Below are positions 1 through 9,313 of a stretch of DNA of 64,000 nt, piece by piece. Every line of letters starts with the position of its first letter. Position 1 is the first letter of the stretch. The DNA comes from Rhodobacterales bacterium. GTDB lineage: Bacteria; Pseudomonadota; Alphaproteobacteria; Rhodobacterales; Rhodobacteraceae. The notes beneath the pieces are model-generated. The model had not been told where the DNA came from. It saw nothing but the letters and a program-made list of their open reading frames with translations, and ran no database searches. Where the stretch lies: NCBI GenBank assembly GCA_002748265.1, contig PDRY01000019.1:54675-118674 (forward strand). Reading direction: 5' to 3'. A program made the translations under genes and the position numbers.

Positions 1-200
1 ACGCGCTTGGTGATCAGGGGCTGGCTCGCCTCCATCGCCCATTTGTGCATCCCGCCGGTGGCATCGTGGATGTCGCCGTCAAAGTATTCTCCGTGGTCGG
101 AAAAATACATGATCTGACCGATGGTCGAACACGCGCATTTCGGCACGACCCGATAGACCACGCTTTCACTTTCAGTCATCCAGGTGCCCGGAAAGCCCAT
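1..200 (-). CDS. Sulfotransferase family protein (N-terminal part only)
   Basis: This reading frame runs off the left edge of the window, so only the first 66 residues are present. The N-terminus carries PKCACST at residues 20-26, which resembles the 5'-phosphosulfate-binding loop (PKxxxT/S type) of Sulfotransfer_2-like enzymes that move sulfate from PAPS to a carbohydrate or other acceptor. The following stretch is rich in Asp, His and Gly. The start is the ATG at 198-200. It is divergent from the glycosyltransferase gene at 323, which fits a pair acting on surface polysaccharide, but that link is inference. The acceptor cannot be told from this fragment. Confidence 0.7.
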   Translation of the reverse strand, partial: MGFPGTWMTESESVVYRVVPKCACSTIGQIMYFSDHGEYFDGDIHDATGGMHKWAMEASQPLITKR

Positions 201-322
201 TGCCTTATCCTTCACGACTTTTCGTCTTCACTGAGCACAAATCGCAAACTTCCCCTGTTTATTCAACGTCCATGGCGGTTATCTAGGGCGCAGCAGTACG
301 ACTGAGCGTTTTCGGAGACACA

Positions 323-1900
323 ATGGCGCAGATTGCCTTCATCCTTTTGTGCCACAAGGACCCCCAGGCCATCGTCCGCCAGGCGGAGCAACTGACAGCG
401 CTCGGGGATTTCATCTCGATCCACTTTGATGCCCGCGCCCCGCGCTCCGCATTCGAGACGATCCGCAACGGGCTCAAGGACAACCCGCGCGTCACCTACG
501 CCACCAAGCGGATCAAATGCGGCTGGGGAGAATGGAGCCTCGTCGAAGCCACGCTCTACGCCATCGAAGCCGCTGTGCGCGATTTCCCCCGCGCGACCCA
601 TTTCTACATGGTGTCGGGCGATTGCATGGCGATCAAAAGCCGGGACTACGCCGCGCGGTTCCTGGATGCGGATGATTGCGACTATGTGGAAAGCTTCGAT
701 TTCTTCGAAAGCGACTGGATCAAGACCGGGCTCAAGGAAGAGCGGCTGATCTACCGCCACTGGTTCAATGAGCGCACCCAGAAACGCCGGTTCTACGGAA
801 TGCTGCGGCTTCAGCAATGGCTGGGCCTCACCCGGGAGATCCCGCAGGACATCGAGGTGCAGATCGGGTCGCAATGGTGGTGCCTGCGCCGCAAGACGAT
901 CGAAGCGATCCTCGAATTCACCCGCACCCGCCCTGACGTGATGCGGTTCTTTCGGACGTCTTGGATCCCGGACGAAACCTTCTTTCAGACCCTGGTGCGC
1001 CACCTGGTCCCCCGCGCGGAGATCCGCACCCGGACACTGACCTTCCTGATGTTCTCGGACTATGGGATGCCGGTGACGTTCTACAACGATCACTACGATC
1101 TGTTGCTTGCGCAGGACTTCCTGTTCGCCCGCAAGATCAGCGGTGAGGCCAAGCAGCTCAAGGAGCGGCTCGGTCGGCTCTTTGCTTCGGATCAGACCGA
1201 ATTCCAGATTTCGGGCGAAGGGCGGTCGCTGTTCAAGTTCCTGACCGGACAGGGTCGTGTCGGGCGCCGCTTCGCGCCCCGGTTCTGGGAAACCGAAGCC
1301 ACACTGGGCCGCGACCGTGAATTGCTGATTGTCACCTGTAAGAAATGGCACGTCGCCAAACGCCTGGTGCGGAAGATCCGCGAGGAAACGGGGATCACGG
1401 CTCTCGACTACCTGTTCGATGAAGAAAGCACCCCCCTGCCCGATCTGGGCGGGATCGAAGGCAAGCTGAGCAAGCGGGCCCGCCACCGCCGCGCGCTGAT
1501 GCGGATGCTGTTCGACTATCACGACACCGACCGGATCCTGATCTGCGTTGATACGGTCCGGCTCGATCTGATCGAAGATTTCTACTCCGACCTCTCGAAA
1601 ACCCGCCTGCTCGAGATCGACTGCTCCATGACCGACGACTACCTGATCGGTCACGCCATGCGCGTCGGGCTCGCCGGGGAACGCACGCCCGATGCCACCA
1701 TGCGCCAGATCCTGCCCACCATCCGCCAGGACGTCCAAAGCGAAAGCGAACGCATCCGCGATAAGCAGTTCGAGCTGTTCGACCGCATCCGCGAGGTGAA
1801 CACGCCCGAAGAAAACGCCCCCGCCATCGGGCGCTTTTTGTCGGTGGACGACGAGACCGCAAAGCGCATCGCCCAAACCCCGCATCTCTTCGTAGACTAG
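323..1900 (+). CDS. Beta-1,6-N-acetylglucosaminyltransferase-like glycosyltransferase (core-2/I-branching family)
   Basis: 525 residues. The N-terminal ~270 residues look like a GT14 core-2/I-branching domain: it opens with a hydrophobic strand ending LLCHKDP (residues 8-14), then IHFDAR (33-38), and VSGDCMAI near residue 97, matching the strand-loop pattern of family members that transfer GlcNAc from UDP-GlcNAc. The C-terminal ~230 residues (from about 295) form a second domain of unknown function found fused to this enzyme in related bacteria; it starts with a strand LLIVTCKKWH. There is no signal peptide, so it should act in the cytoplasm on a lipid-linked or nucleotide-linked precursor. 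It is divergent from the sulfotransferase at the window edge and 9 bases upstream of the HIT gene. The acceptor is unknown. Confidence 0.8.
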   Translation: MAQIAFILLCHKDPQAIVRQAEQLTALGDFISIHFDARAPRSAFETIRNGLKDNPRVTYATKRIKCGWGEWSLVEATLYAIEAAVRDFPRATHFYMVSGDCMAIKSRDYAARFLDADDCDYVESFDFFESDWIKTGLKEERLIYRHWFNERTQKRRFYGMLRLQQWLGLTREIPQDIEVQIGSQWWCLRRKTIEAILEFTRTRPDVMRFFRTSWIPDETFFQTLVRHLVPRAEIRTRTLTFLMFSDYGMPVTFYNDHYDLLLAQDFLFARKISGEAKQLKERLGRLFASDQTEFQISGEGRSLFKFLTGQGRVGRRFAPRFWETEATLGRDRELLIVTCKKWHVAKRLVRKIREETGITALDYLFDEESTPLPDLGGIEGKLSKRARHRRALMRMLFDYHDTDRILICVDTVRLDLIEDFYSDLSKTRLLEIDCSMTDDYLIGHAMRVGLAGERTPDATMRQILPTIRQDVQSESERIRDKQFELFDRIREVNTPEENAPAIGRFLSVDDETAKRIAQTPHLFVD

Positions 1901-1909
1901 GAGCCCGCC

Positions 1910-2272
1910 ATGACCGCCTATGACGACAGCAACATCTTCGCCAAGATCCTGCGCGGGGAGATCCCTTGCGACAAGGTCGCGGAAAACGATCACGCGCTTG
2001 CCTTCAACGACATCCAGCCGCAGGCGCCGGTGCATATGCTGGTGATCCCGAAGGGCCCCTATGTCAGCTATGACGATTTCGCCCGCGATGCCTCGGCTGA
2101 GGAAATCGCCGGGTTTCACCGGCTGGTGGCCGAGATCACCGCGCCGCTAACCGCGGGTTTCCGCGCGATCACCAACGCCCGCACCGACGGTGTTCAGGAG
2201 GTGCCGCATTTCCACCTGCACATCCTCGGCGGGCGCCCGATGGGCCGGATGGTGGCAAAACAGGCCGAATAA
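1910..2272 (+). CDS. HIT family nucleotide-binding hydrolase
   Basis: 120 residues, the normal length for a HINT-type histidine triad protein. The triad HFHLH lies at residues 100-104 and is followed by ILGGRPMG, as in bacterial HinT, which hydrolyses nucleoside phosphoramidates such as AMP-lysine. The first residues (NIFAKILRGEIPC) and the strand around FNDIQPQAPVH are the usual family pattern. It starts 9 bases after the glycosyltransferase stop with GGAGCC-type spacing, so the two are probably co-transcribed without a functional link. Confidence 0.93.
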   Translation: MTAYDDSNIFAKILRGEIPCDKVAENDHALAFNDIQPQAPVHMLVIPKGPYVSYDDFARDASAEEIAGFHRLVAEITAPLTAGFRAITNARTDGVQEVPHFHLHILGGRPMGRMVAKQAE

Positions 2273-2334
2273 CGAAACAGCGCGCCGGGTCTGCAGGATC
2301 CGGCGCAGCGTGTATGACCATTTCGGAAGAGAAA

Positions 2335-2421
2335 TGGTGCCCAGAAGAGGACTCGAACCTCCACGTCCATACGGACACTAGCACCTGAAGCTAGCGCGTC
2401 TACCAATTCCGCCATCTGGGC
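2335..2421 (-). tRNA. tRNA-Leu (anticodon CAG)
   Basis: Read on the minus strand, a 7-bp acceptor stem (GCCCAGA/TCTGGGC), D arm with GGTAGA, anticodon loop TTCAGGT giving CAG, a long class II variable arm, T arm GGTTCGAGTCC and an encoded CCA end can all be traced. The length of 87 bases and the long variable arm fit tRNA-Leu. Confidence 0.95.
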
Positions 2422-2538
2422 ACGGTTGGTGAGGAGGGCGTTTACGCGCTTGATTCCCCGCTGTCAACGCGATTTCGCAACCTTGTTTCCGGGCGGCGGC
2501 AGCGGTAAGCGTGGGACAGGTTTTCAGGAGGCGTGGCA

Positions 2539-3531
2539 ATGGCGCAGATGGTCACAATCTTCGGCGGGTCCGGCTTTGTCGGTCGCTATATCGCCCGGCG
2601 GATGGCTCAGGCTGGATGGCGGGTGCGGGTTGCATGCCGCAATCCGAATGAGGCGCTGTTCGTGCGCACCTACGGGGTTGTTGGCCAGGTCGATCCCATC
2701 GCCTGCAATATCCGCGACGATGCGTCGGTGTCGGCGGTGATCGACGGGGCCGATGCCGTGATCAACTGCGTGGGCATCCTGGATGAGCGCCGCGCCAATA
2801 CGTTCGAAGCCGTTCAGGAGGAAGGCGCCGCCCGCGTCGCCCGGCTGAGCGCACAGCACGGCGTTGCGCGCCTTGTGCACATCTCCGCGATTGGCGCGGA
2901 TGAGAACTCTGCCAGCGAATATGCCCGCACCAAAGCAGCAGGCGAAGCGGCCGTGCTGGAGCACATGCCCCGCGCCGTGATCTTGCGCCCGTCGATCATC
3001 TTTGGCCCCGAAGACGATTTCTTCAACCGTTTCGGAGAGATGACCCGCATCTCCCCGATCGTCCCCGTCGTTGGCGCGAAGACGCGCTTCCAGCCGGTCT
3101 ATGTGGATGATGTGGCCAAGGCCGCCGAACTGGCCGCCACCGGCAACGCCGCACCCGGCGTCTATGAGCTGGGCGGGCCGGATGTCGAAAGCTTCTACGA
3201 CCTGATGCACCGGATGCTGAAGGTCATCCGTCGCCGCCGCGCCGTCATGAGCCTGCCGTTTTGGATGGGAAGCCTTATGGGCCGGGTCTTTGGCATCGCC
3301 AACTGGCTCAGCTTTGGCATCGTTCCGAAGCCGGTCACCGTGGATCAGGTGCGCAATCTGCGCAACGACAATGTCGTGTCCGAAGACGCCAAGGGCTTTG
3401 AAGAGCTCGGGATCAAACCGGTCGCGATGGAGGCGGTCCTGCCCGACTACCTGTGGCGCTTCCGCCCCCAAGGTCAGTATTCGGAAATCACCGCAAGCGC
3501 GCAGAACCTGCGCCACGACTCGAACGGTTAA
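2539..3531 (+). CDS. NDUFA9-type NAD(P)-binding protein of respiratory complex I (SDR family)
   Basis: 330 residues. The N-terminus has a Rossmann glycine motif GGSGFVG at residues 9-15, and the middle contains the atypical-SDR pattern (INCVGIL, HISAIGAD, ILRPSIIFGPEDDFFN) typical of the complex I NDUFA9-like group common in alphaproteobacteria. The protein is expected to bind NADPH at the membrane side of complex I and not to be a sugar epimerase. I place the start at ATG 2539 because CAGGAG at 2525-2530 sits 8 bases upstream; the GTG at 2533 would be only 2 bases from it. It follows a minus-strand tRNA-Leu and ends convergent with the next gene. Confidence 0.85.
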   Translation: MAQMVTIFGGSGFVGRYIARRMAQAGWRVRVACRNPNEALFVRTYGVVGQVDPIACNIRDDASVSAVIDGADAVINCVGILDERRANTFEAVQEEGAARVARLSAQHGVARLVHISAIGADENSASEYARTKAAGEAAVLEHMPRAVILRPSIIFGPEDDFFNRFGEMTRISPIVPVVGAKTRFQPVYVDDVAKAAELAATGNAAPGVYELGGPDVESFYDLMHRMLKVIRRRRAVMSLPFWMGSLMGRVFGIANWLSFGIVPKPVTVDQVRNLRNDNVVSEDAKGFEELGIKPVAMEAVLPDYLWRFRPQGQYSEITASAQNLRHDSNG

Positions 3532-3549
3532 GCCCGATAGCGGCGGCGA

Positions 3550-3855
3550 TCAAAGCTGCCGCGTCAACCGCTTCACATTCCGCTTGGTCTTGCGCGACAG
3601 CGGCTTCATAGCCGCGCGCGTGATCTGATCGGGGCGCTTGCCTTTGGCCGCCGCCTCCCCGGCCGCCATGGCGGCGCGGCTGAACGCAGGCCCCTTTTCC
3701 AGCACCATGCGCAGAGGCTCATCCGGCTTCATGCTCCAATAGCCCGCCATGCCGGACAACCGCAGCGCCATAACCATCTGCGTCTGATAGGTCAGTCTCC
3801 ACCAATCAGCGCCAAGCTTGGCCATATCGGCAGGCGTCGGAAACATGTTGGTCAT
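3550..3855 (-). CDS. Small conserved protein, function unknown (sometimes labelled antifreeze protein in Rhodobacterales)
   Basis: 101 residues from the ATG at 3853-3855, preceded on its strand by GAGGATCC. The first half carries aromatic and hydrophobic residues (ADWWRLTY, MALRLSGMAGYW) and the last 25 residues are strongly basic (KPLSRKTKRNVKRLTRQ). It has no signal peptide. The pattern of an amphipathic helix followed by a basic tail resembles phasin-like or nucleic-acid-associated small proteins, but I cannot assign a role. The name antifreeze protein used for relatives is not supported by anything visible. Confidence 0.7.
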   Translation of the reverse strand: MTNMFPTPADMAKLGADWWRLTYQTQMVMALRLSGMAGYWSMKPDEPLRMVLEKGPAFSRAAMAAGEAAAKGKRPDQITRAAMKPLSRKTKRNVKRLTRQL

Positions 3856-3912
3856 TGCGGATCCTCGGAATCGACAGGCGGGCATCAGGCCCGCCTGCCA
3901 TAGGCACCATGC

Positions 3913-5301
3913 TCAGTTCGGGTTGTCCATACGGATCGCACAGCGCACCTTGCCCTGAACGGCGGTGGGCCAGATCACCTGGATCTGATCCTTGCCGCCC
4001 CCCTGCTGGGTCTGCACCCCAGGAAACGCATAGCTCTTTGTGCCGTTGGCCTGCTTGATCTGGTTCTCCGGCGCGATGCTTTCCACCTTGCGGGCCCAGC
4101 CATCGAAGGGCAACTGCCCGCCCGTATCGACCGTCCAGGTGCTCTGCGCACTGCTTTGGGTATGGCCCACGCTGAGCGGGTTGACCGTCTCCACATCGAC
4201 GCCGTGGAAGACGTTATTCGCAAACACGACGTTGCGCATCATGGACCGATCCAGATCGGCGATGGCGGTGTTCACCGTCTCCACCCGCCCGATGGAGCCG
4301 TTGAGCGATCGGAACACATTCCCCGTCACCGTCAGGCCGTGGATGAAATGACCCGGGCCGTAAGGCTTCACGACGATCCAGCGGAACCAATCGGCCACAT
4401 CGTTATTGGTGAACGTATTCCCGGTGATCGTCAGCCCACCAAAGGAATACTGGTTGCCCATGGCCGGGTCGGCCTCGTGCTCGTTGGTCCACTCAATCGC
4501 GTTGTTGTCGATATAGTTGCCGGGGATCATCGTCTTGGGGTTGGTCTTGGTCAGGACCAGCCCACCCAAGCGCACGCCGTCGGGCTCATTGTCCCCGTGG
4601 AACCAGTGGTTGCCGGTCAGAATCGTCCCATCCCCGCCCAGCACGCAGAAATGGCGGAACCGCACGATCCGGTTGTCGCGGATCTTTACGTCATTGGCAT
4701 TGGCGTTGAACACCAGCGTCCTGCGGGTCTGGGCCGGAGCGCTCGCCTCGTTCGACATGAACTGACAGCGATCAATCAGAAGATCCTGACATCCCCGCCC
4801 GATGGAGGTCAGCCCACGATCCGCCGGTTTGGTCATGTGGCAATCGCGCAGTTGGAACGCGAACCCGTCGCGCGCCATCAGAATGCCGCTCGACACACCG
4901 TTGCAGGCAAAGGTCACATTGTCGAACTGGACATTGCTGAGCTTGTCGAAGCCATCAAACTCCAGCAGGTAGCGGAACCGCGTGAAGGTGAAAGTTTGCG
5001 TGCCCTCGGCGTCATAGAGCGGCGCGCTCAGGGTCAGGGTCTGCGCCCCGATATTGCGGTCCCGCACATAGATCTCGCGCCCGACACCGGTGCCCGTGAC
5101 CAGCGATCCGATCTCGATATTGGCGACGTTGGCGACGTTGCGCAGCGTCTTAGCAGAGCTGCGCGCATAGCTGGCCGAAGAGCTGACCACACGAGTGTTC
5201 CACGCCGCGCCGCTTACAGCGCTCAGCTCCCCGTTGCGGATGGTGCTACGCGCCCGGAATAAACAGAGCCTTGGACCACCGTGACGGAGGATCGCGTCCA
5301 T
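3913..5301 (-). CDS. Right-handed parallel beta-helix protein, probably 5'-truncated
   Basis: The open frame encodes about 462 residues of short Asn/Gly-rich repeats (NANANDVKIRDN, GLTITGNTFTNND, GLTVTGNVF) typical of a right-handed parallel beta-helix. From memory, full-length Rhodobacterales relatives are ~750 residues and begin with a pectate-lyase/GH28-like segment; here similarity starts only around IRNGEL, about 20 residues in, so some 300 N-terminal residues are missing. The residues before it look unrelated. No good ribosome site precedes ATG 5301, and a GTG at 5349 would overlap the divergent ATPase gene. It may be a pseudogene. Intact relatives are thought to be exported or polysaccharide-associated. 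Confidence 0.65.
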   Translation of the reverse strand: MDAILRHGGPRLCLFRARSTIRNGELSAVSGAAWNTRVVSSSASYARSSAKTLRNVANVANIEIGSLVTGTGVGREIYVRDRNIGAQTLTLSAPLYDAEGTQTFTFTRFRYLLEFDGFDKLSNVQFDNVTFACNGVSSGILMARDGFAFQLRDCHMTKPADRGLTSIGRGCQDLLIDRCQFMSNEASAPAQTRRTLVFNANANDVKIRDNRIVRFRHFCVLGGDGTILTGNHWFHGDNEPDGVRLGGLVLTKTNPKTMIPGNYIDNNAIEWTNEHEADPAMGNQYSFGGLTITGNTFTNNDVADWFRWIVVKPYGPGHFIHGLTVTGNVFRSLNGSIGRVETVNTAIADLDRSMMRNVVFANNVFHGVDVETVNPLSVGHTQSSAQSTWTVDTGGQLPFDGWARKVESIAPENQIKQANGTKSYAFPGVQTQQGGGKDQIQVIWPTAVQGKVRCAIRMDNPN

Positions 5302-5339
5302 TAACCATTCGTTAGCCTTCCGCGCGGCAAACAAGGTTA

Positions 5340-6854
5340 ATGGTCGCACGCACGCATACGGTTGCCTTTCAAGGCATCGACGCCCGGTTGATCGAGGTGC
5401 AATGCGCCCTGTCGCCCGGCGTTCCGGGATTTGCCATTGTCGGCCTCCCGGACAAAGCAGTGACCGAAGCCCGCGAGCGGGTAAAATCGGCGCTGATTGA
5501 AATGCAGGTGGCGCTACCGTCGAAACGGATCACCGTGAACCTGTCGCCCGCAGACTTGCCCAAAACCGGATCGCATTTCGACCTGCCCATCGCCCTGTCC
5601 GTCCTTTCCGCCATTGGTGTCCTGCCCGAAGACAGCGTGGCGGGGCTGGTGTCGCTTGGGGAGCTGTCACTGTCCGGCGCCCTGATCAGCGTGCCCGGAG
5701 TGCTTCCGTCCGCCCTGGCCACCGCCGAAGCCGGGCTGACCCTACTCTGCCCCGCCGCCTGCTCCGCCGAAGCGGCATGGGTCCCCGCCGCCGCGCCCTG
5801 CGGCGCTGAAACGCTGGGGCAGATCGTGTCTCACTTGAACGGCAAAGGGCCGCTGCCCCCTGCCGAACCCGGGGCCGCGCAGCCCGCCACAGGCGGCCCC
5901 TGCCTGTCGGACGTGCGCGGCCAGGCCCGCGCCAAACGCGCGCTCGAAATCGCGGCGGCAGGGCGTCATCACCTGATGATGGTCGGCCCGCCGGGATCGG
6001 GGAAGTCGATGCTGGCGCAACGACTCCCCGGCATTCTGCCCCCGCTGCGCCCGGAAGAGGCGCTCGAAAGCTCGATGATCCATTCGTTGGCCGGACACCT
6101 CGGAGAGGGCGGGCTGCTGACAGATCGGCCCTTCTGCGACCCGCACCATACGGCCTCGCAGGCGGCCATTGTGGGTGGCGGGAAAGGCGCGCGGCCCGGA
6201 CAGGTGTCGCTGGCTCACCACGGCGTGCTGTTCATGGACGAGCTGCCAGAGTTCTCACGCAATGTGCTGAACAGCCTCCGCCAACCGATTGAGACAGGGG
6301 AAATTCTGATCGCCCGCGCGCAAGCGAACATGCGCTACCCGAGCCGCTTCCTGTTGGTGGCCGCCGCCAACCCGTGCCGCTGCGGTTATCTTGCGGATGC
6401 AGGCCGGGCCTGCGGGCGTGCGCCTGCCTGCGGACAGGACTACCTCGGCCGCGTCTCGGGGCCCCTCATGGATCGGTTCGATCTGCGGATCGAGCTGCCA
6501 CCCGTCGCGATCTCCGATCTCGATCGCCCCCCGGATGGCGAGCGGTCCGAAACCGTCCGCGCCCGCGTCAAAGCAGCGCGCGACCGCCAGGCGGACCGAT
6601 TTCAGGACATCCCCGGGGCGACCGTCAATGCCGATGCCGGACCCGATCTGCTCGACAGGTTCGCCCGCCCCGACGACGAAGGACGCAGACTGCTGGCGCG
6701 CATCTCTGACAAGTTCTCGCTCACCGCGCGGGGCTATCACCGGCTGCTGCGCGTGGCACGCACCATCGCGGATCTGTCCGACGCCGATCAGATCGCGGCC
6801 AACCACATCGCAGAAGCCGCGAGTTTCCGGGTCACATTTCTAAGCGGGCACTAA
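5340..6854 (+). CDS. YifB/ComM family Mg-chelatase-like AAA+ ATPase
   Basis: 504 residues, the usual family length. The N-terminal ~170 residues form a Lon-S5-like fold (PGFAIVGLPDKAV, SPADLPKTGSHFDLPIAL). The AAA+ core has Walker A GPPGSGKS at residues 216-223, and Walker B at GVLFMDELPEF. The segment NPCRCGY followed by further Cys residues is a family-typical metal site. ComM is a hexameric helicase aiding branch migration during natural transformation; the same role is likely but not proven here. The ATG at 5340 has weak upstream Shine-Dalgarno sequence (AAGG). It converges on gshB. Confidence 0.92.
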   Translation: MVARTHTVAFQGIDARLIEVQCALSPGVPGFAIVGLPDKAVTEARERVKSALIEMQVALPSKRITVNLSPADLPKTGSHFDLPIALSVLSAIGVLPEDSVAGLVSLGELSLSGALISVPGVLPSALATAEAGLTLLCPAACSAEAAWVPAAAPCGAETLGQIVSHLNGKGPLPPAEPGAAQPATGGPCLSDVRGQARAKRALEIAAAGRHHLMMVGPPGSGKSMLAQRLPGILPPLRPEEALESSMIHSLAGHLGEGGLLTDRPFCDPHHTASQAAIVGGGKGARPGQVSLAHHGVLFMDELPEFSRNVLNSLRQPIETGEILIARAQANMRYPSRFLLVAAANPCRCGYLADAGRACGRAPACGQDYLGRVSGPLMDRFDLRIELPPVAISDLDRPPDGERSETVRARVKAARDRQADRFQDIPGATVNADAGPDLLDRFARPDDEGRRLLARISDKFSLTARGYHRLLRVARTIADLSDADQIAANHIAEAASFRVTFLSGH

Positions 6855-6876
6855 GCCGCACTGCGCGGCGTCAGTG

Positions 6877-7839
6877 TCAGGAAACAGCCCCCTGACGCGC
6901 AACCAAGCGCGCTTCGATGGCATCCCAAATCTGTCCCGCCACGTCGATCCCGTCGAAGCGTTCAAGTTCCTGAATGCCGGTCGGGGAGGTCACGTTGATC
7001 TCCGTCAACCAGTCTCCGATCACATCGATCCCGACGAAAACCTGCCCCTTCTCGCGCAGGCGCGGGCCGATGGCGGCGCAAATCTCCCGGTCGCGCTCGG
7101 TTAGAGCCACCGGCTCCGCACGACCGCCGACATGCATATTCGAACGCGTCTCGCCCTTCTGCGGCACCCGGTTGATCGCGCCAACCGGCTCCCCGTCGAC
7201 GAGGATCACACGCTTGTCGCCCTTAGACACCGAGGGCAGGAACTTCTGCGCGATCAAAGGTTCACGGCTGATTCCGGTGAACAGCTCATAAAGAGACGAC
7301 AGATTGGAGTCGTCCGGCGAAAGCTTGAACACACCCGCCCCGCCGTTGCCGTAAAGCGGCTTGAGGATGATGGTGCCATGATCCGCCCGGAACGCGCGGA
7401 TCTCATCGATCGAGCGCGTCACCATCGTCGGCGGTGTCAAATCAGGGTAGTCCAGCACCATCAGCTTTTCGGGATAGTTTCGCACCCAGAACGGGTCATT
7501 GACGACCAGCGTCTGATCGCTCACCCGATCCAGCAGGTGAGTGGTCGTGATATACCCCATATCGAACGGAGGATCCTGCCGCAGCCAAACCACATCGAAG
7601 CTGGTTAGATCGCGATACTCCTCGTCGCCAAGGCTGACGTGATCGCCCTGAACGCGGCGCACAGTGAACGAGCGCCCGACCGCCCCCACCTGACCTTCGC
7701 GATAGGTGAGGCTGTCAGGGTGGTAGGTAAAAAGCTCGAAACCCCGATCCTGAGCCGATTCCGCCAAACGGAACGTGCTGTCGGCGTCAATCGACACCGA
7801 TTCGATAGGGTCCATCTGAAAAGCGATCCTGCGCGACAT
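6877..7839 (-). CDS. gshB: Glutathione synthase
   Basis: 320 residues, the standard length for the ATP-grasp enzyme that joins gamma-glutamylcysteine and glycine. Recognisable blocks are the N-terminal [17 protein letters not shown], the ATP-grasp loop [10 protein letters not shown], and the C-terminal metal-binding segment [18 protein letters not shown] at 7846-7850 region gives a GGATAC ribosome site on its strand. It is the last gene of a minus-strand run rsmI-yraN-gshB, with a 72-base gap after yraN. Confidence 0.96.
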   Translation of the reverse strand: MSRRIAFQMDPIESVSIDADSTFRLAESAQDRGFELFTYHPDSLTYREGQVGAVGRSFTVRRVQGDHVSLGDEEYRDLTSFDVVWLRQDPPFDMGYITTTHLLDRVSDQTLVVNDPFWVRNYPEKLMVLDYPDLTPPTMVTRSIDEIRAFRADHGTIILKPLYGNGGAGVFKLSPDDSNLSSLYELFTGISREPLIAQKFLPSVSKGDKRVILVDGEPVGAINRVPQKGETRSNMHVGGRAEPVALTERDREICAAIGPRLREKGQVFVGIDVIGDWLTEINVTSPTGIQELERFDGIDVAGQIWDAIEARLVARQGAVS

Positions 7840-7911
7840 GGGTATCCTCCAAGTGGTTGAGAGGAAACTGACCTCTGGCGGTCAGGTTTTCAATCCATGT
7901 CTGTCGTGACG

Positions 7912-8349
7912 TCAATCAATGCCCCAGAAGGCGTTTTCCACGATCTGCACACCACCCTGTCCGTCAACAGCAGCGATATCAAAACGCATATCCGTCAACT
8001 GGCCCCGCGGCTGGCCCGCCACATACTCTGTTGCGGCGCGCATGATCCGGCGCGCCTGCCGCTGGGTGACACGCGCGATCGCGGCCTCAAAGCTTTTGCT
8101 TTTCTTGACTTCGACGAAGATCAACCCGGCGCCATCTTGCAGGATCAAATCGATCTCCCCGCTTCGCCCACGCCACCGCTGCGCGACAACGGCATGACCC
8201 GCAAGACCGTAGCGCCGCGCGACGATTTCTTCTGCTGCGGCCCCTGCCAGATAATTCGTCGCGCCCCGACGCTGGCGCGGCATCGCGGGCCCAACCGAAG
8301 ATCGCTCCAACGCATATGTGGTCATCCCGCCCGCCCTTGGCTTTCCCAT
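7912..8349 (-). CDS. YraN family (UPF0102) endonuclease-like protein
   Basis: 145 residues if the ATG at 8349 is used; ATG 8325 (residue 9) is an alternative. The core shows the restriction-endonuclease-like signature of YraN: RRWRGRSGEIDLI, then FVEVKKSKSFEAA, supplying the acidic residues and Lys of a PD-(D/E)xK-type site. The cellular role is unknown in the family. It sits 25 bases after rsmI, the same neighbourhood as in E. coli, where rsmI, lpoA and yraN are adjacent. Confidence 0.88.
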   Translation of the reverse strand: MGKPRAGGMTTYALERSSVGPAMPRQRRGATNYLAGAAAEEIVARRYGLAGHAVVAQRWRGRSGEIDLILQDGAGLIFVEVKKSKSFEAAIARVTQRQARRIMRAATEYVAGQPRGQLTDMRFDIAAVDGQGGVQIVENAFWGID

Positions 8350-8374
8350 TCAAGGGCACGCTCGCACAAATCAC

Positions 8375-9247
8375 TTAAGATTCGTCTAACATCCCCGAGG
8401 ACAGCGCGAGCGCCCGTTGATACACATCCCGGCGATGCAGGCCAAAGCTGCCAGCCACCGCAGTCGCGGCATCCTTCACGCGCATGGTCTCCAGGGCCGC
8501 CCGAAGGGCCGTGTCGATATCGTCCTCGGACACCGCGCCGGACGCCCCCCGACCGACAACGATCACGCATTCGCCGCGTGGGGGCCGCTCCGCCAAATCG
8601 TCACGCAACTCCGCCAGACTGCCACGGCGGGTTTCTTCGAATCGTTTGGTCAACTCGCGGCACAGCGCCGCCGGGCGATCCGGTCCAAGCGCCTCGGCCA
8701 GTTCCTCGAACAAGGCGGCCGCCCGTTTGGGGCTTTCATACAGAACGAGCGTCGATGGGCTGTTCGCCAGCTCCGCCCATAGAGTCGCCCGCGCGGATTT
8801 CTTGGGCGGCGGGAAACCCAGGAATTCAAACCGATCCGTCGGCAATCCGGCAACGCACAGCGCCGACAGCACCGCCGACGCACCTGGCACCGGCCAAATG
8901 GGCAGCCCCTCCGCGATCACATCCCGCCCCAGGGCGAACCCGGGATCCGAGATCAACGGCGTCCCGGCTTCGGAGACATAGGCGACGGACGCCCCTTCCT
9001 TGATTCGCTCGACGAGCTTTTCGCGGGTCCGGGCGCCGGAATGGTCGTGATAGGCCACGATCTCCCGGCCATTGAGCGGCACGCCATGAATCTCCATCAG
9101 CTTGCGGGCTGTGCGCGTGTCCTCGGCAGCCAAAAGATCCGCCGAAGCCAGCACATCAAGCGCGCGCAGCGTGATGTCGCGCGCGCTCCCGATCGGGGTG
9201 GCCACGAGCCAAAGACCCGCTTCAAGGGGAACAATACGATGATTCAC
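8375..9247 (-). CDS. rsmI: 16S rRNA (cytidine-1402 2'-O)-methyltransferase RsmI
   Basis: 290 residues of the tetrapyrrole-methylase-like SAM-dependent fold. Motifs are LVATPIG near residue 14, AEDTRTARKL near 40, SEAGTPLISDPGF and PGASAVLSAL, all hallmarks of RsmI, which methylates the ribose of C1402 in the ribosomal P site. The start is a GTG at 9245-9247 with AAGGA 8 bases upstream on its strand. It is divergent from the LpoA-like gene and leads the rsmI-yraN-gshB run. Confidence 0.96.
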   Translation of the reverse strand: MNHRIVPLEAGLWLVATPIGSARDITLRALDVLASADLLAAEDTRTARKLMEIHGVPLNGREIVAYHDHSGARTREKLVERIKEGASVAYVSEAGTPLISDPGFALGRDVIAEGLPIWPVPGASAVLSALCVAGLPTDRFEFLGFPPPKKSARATLWAELANSPSTLVLYESPKRAAALFEELAEALGPDRPAALCRELTKRFEETRRGSLAELRDDLAERPPRGECVIVVGRGASGAVSEDDIDTALRAALETMRVKDAATAVAGSFGLHRRDVYQRALALSSGMLDES

Positions 9248-9313
9248 GGCTGGATCCTTTTGCCTGCGCGCCTATGATGCGACGGACACCCGGCCCAGAT
9301 TGAGAGAAGTTCC

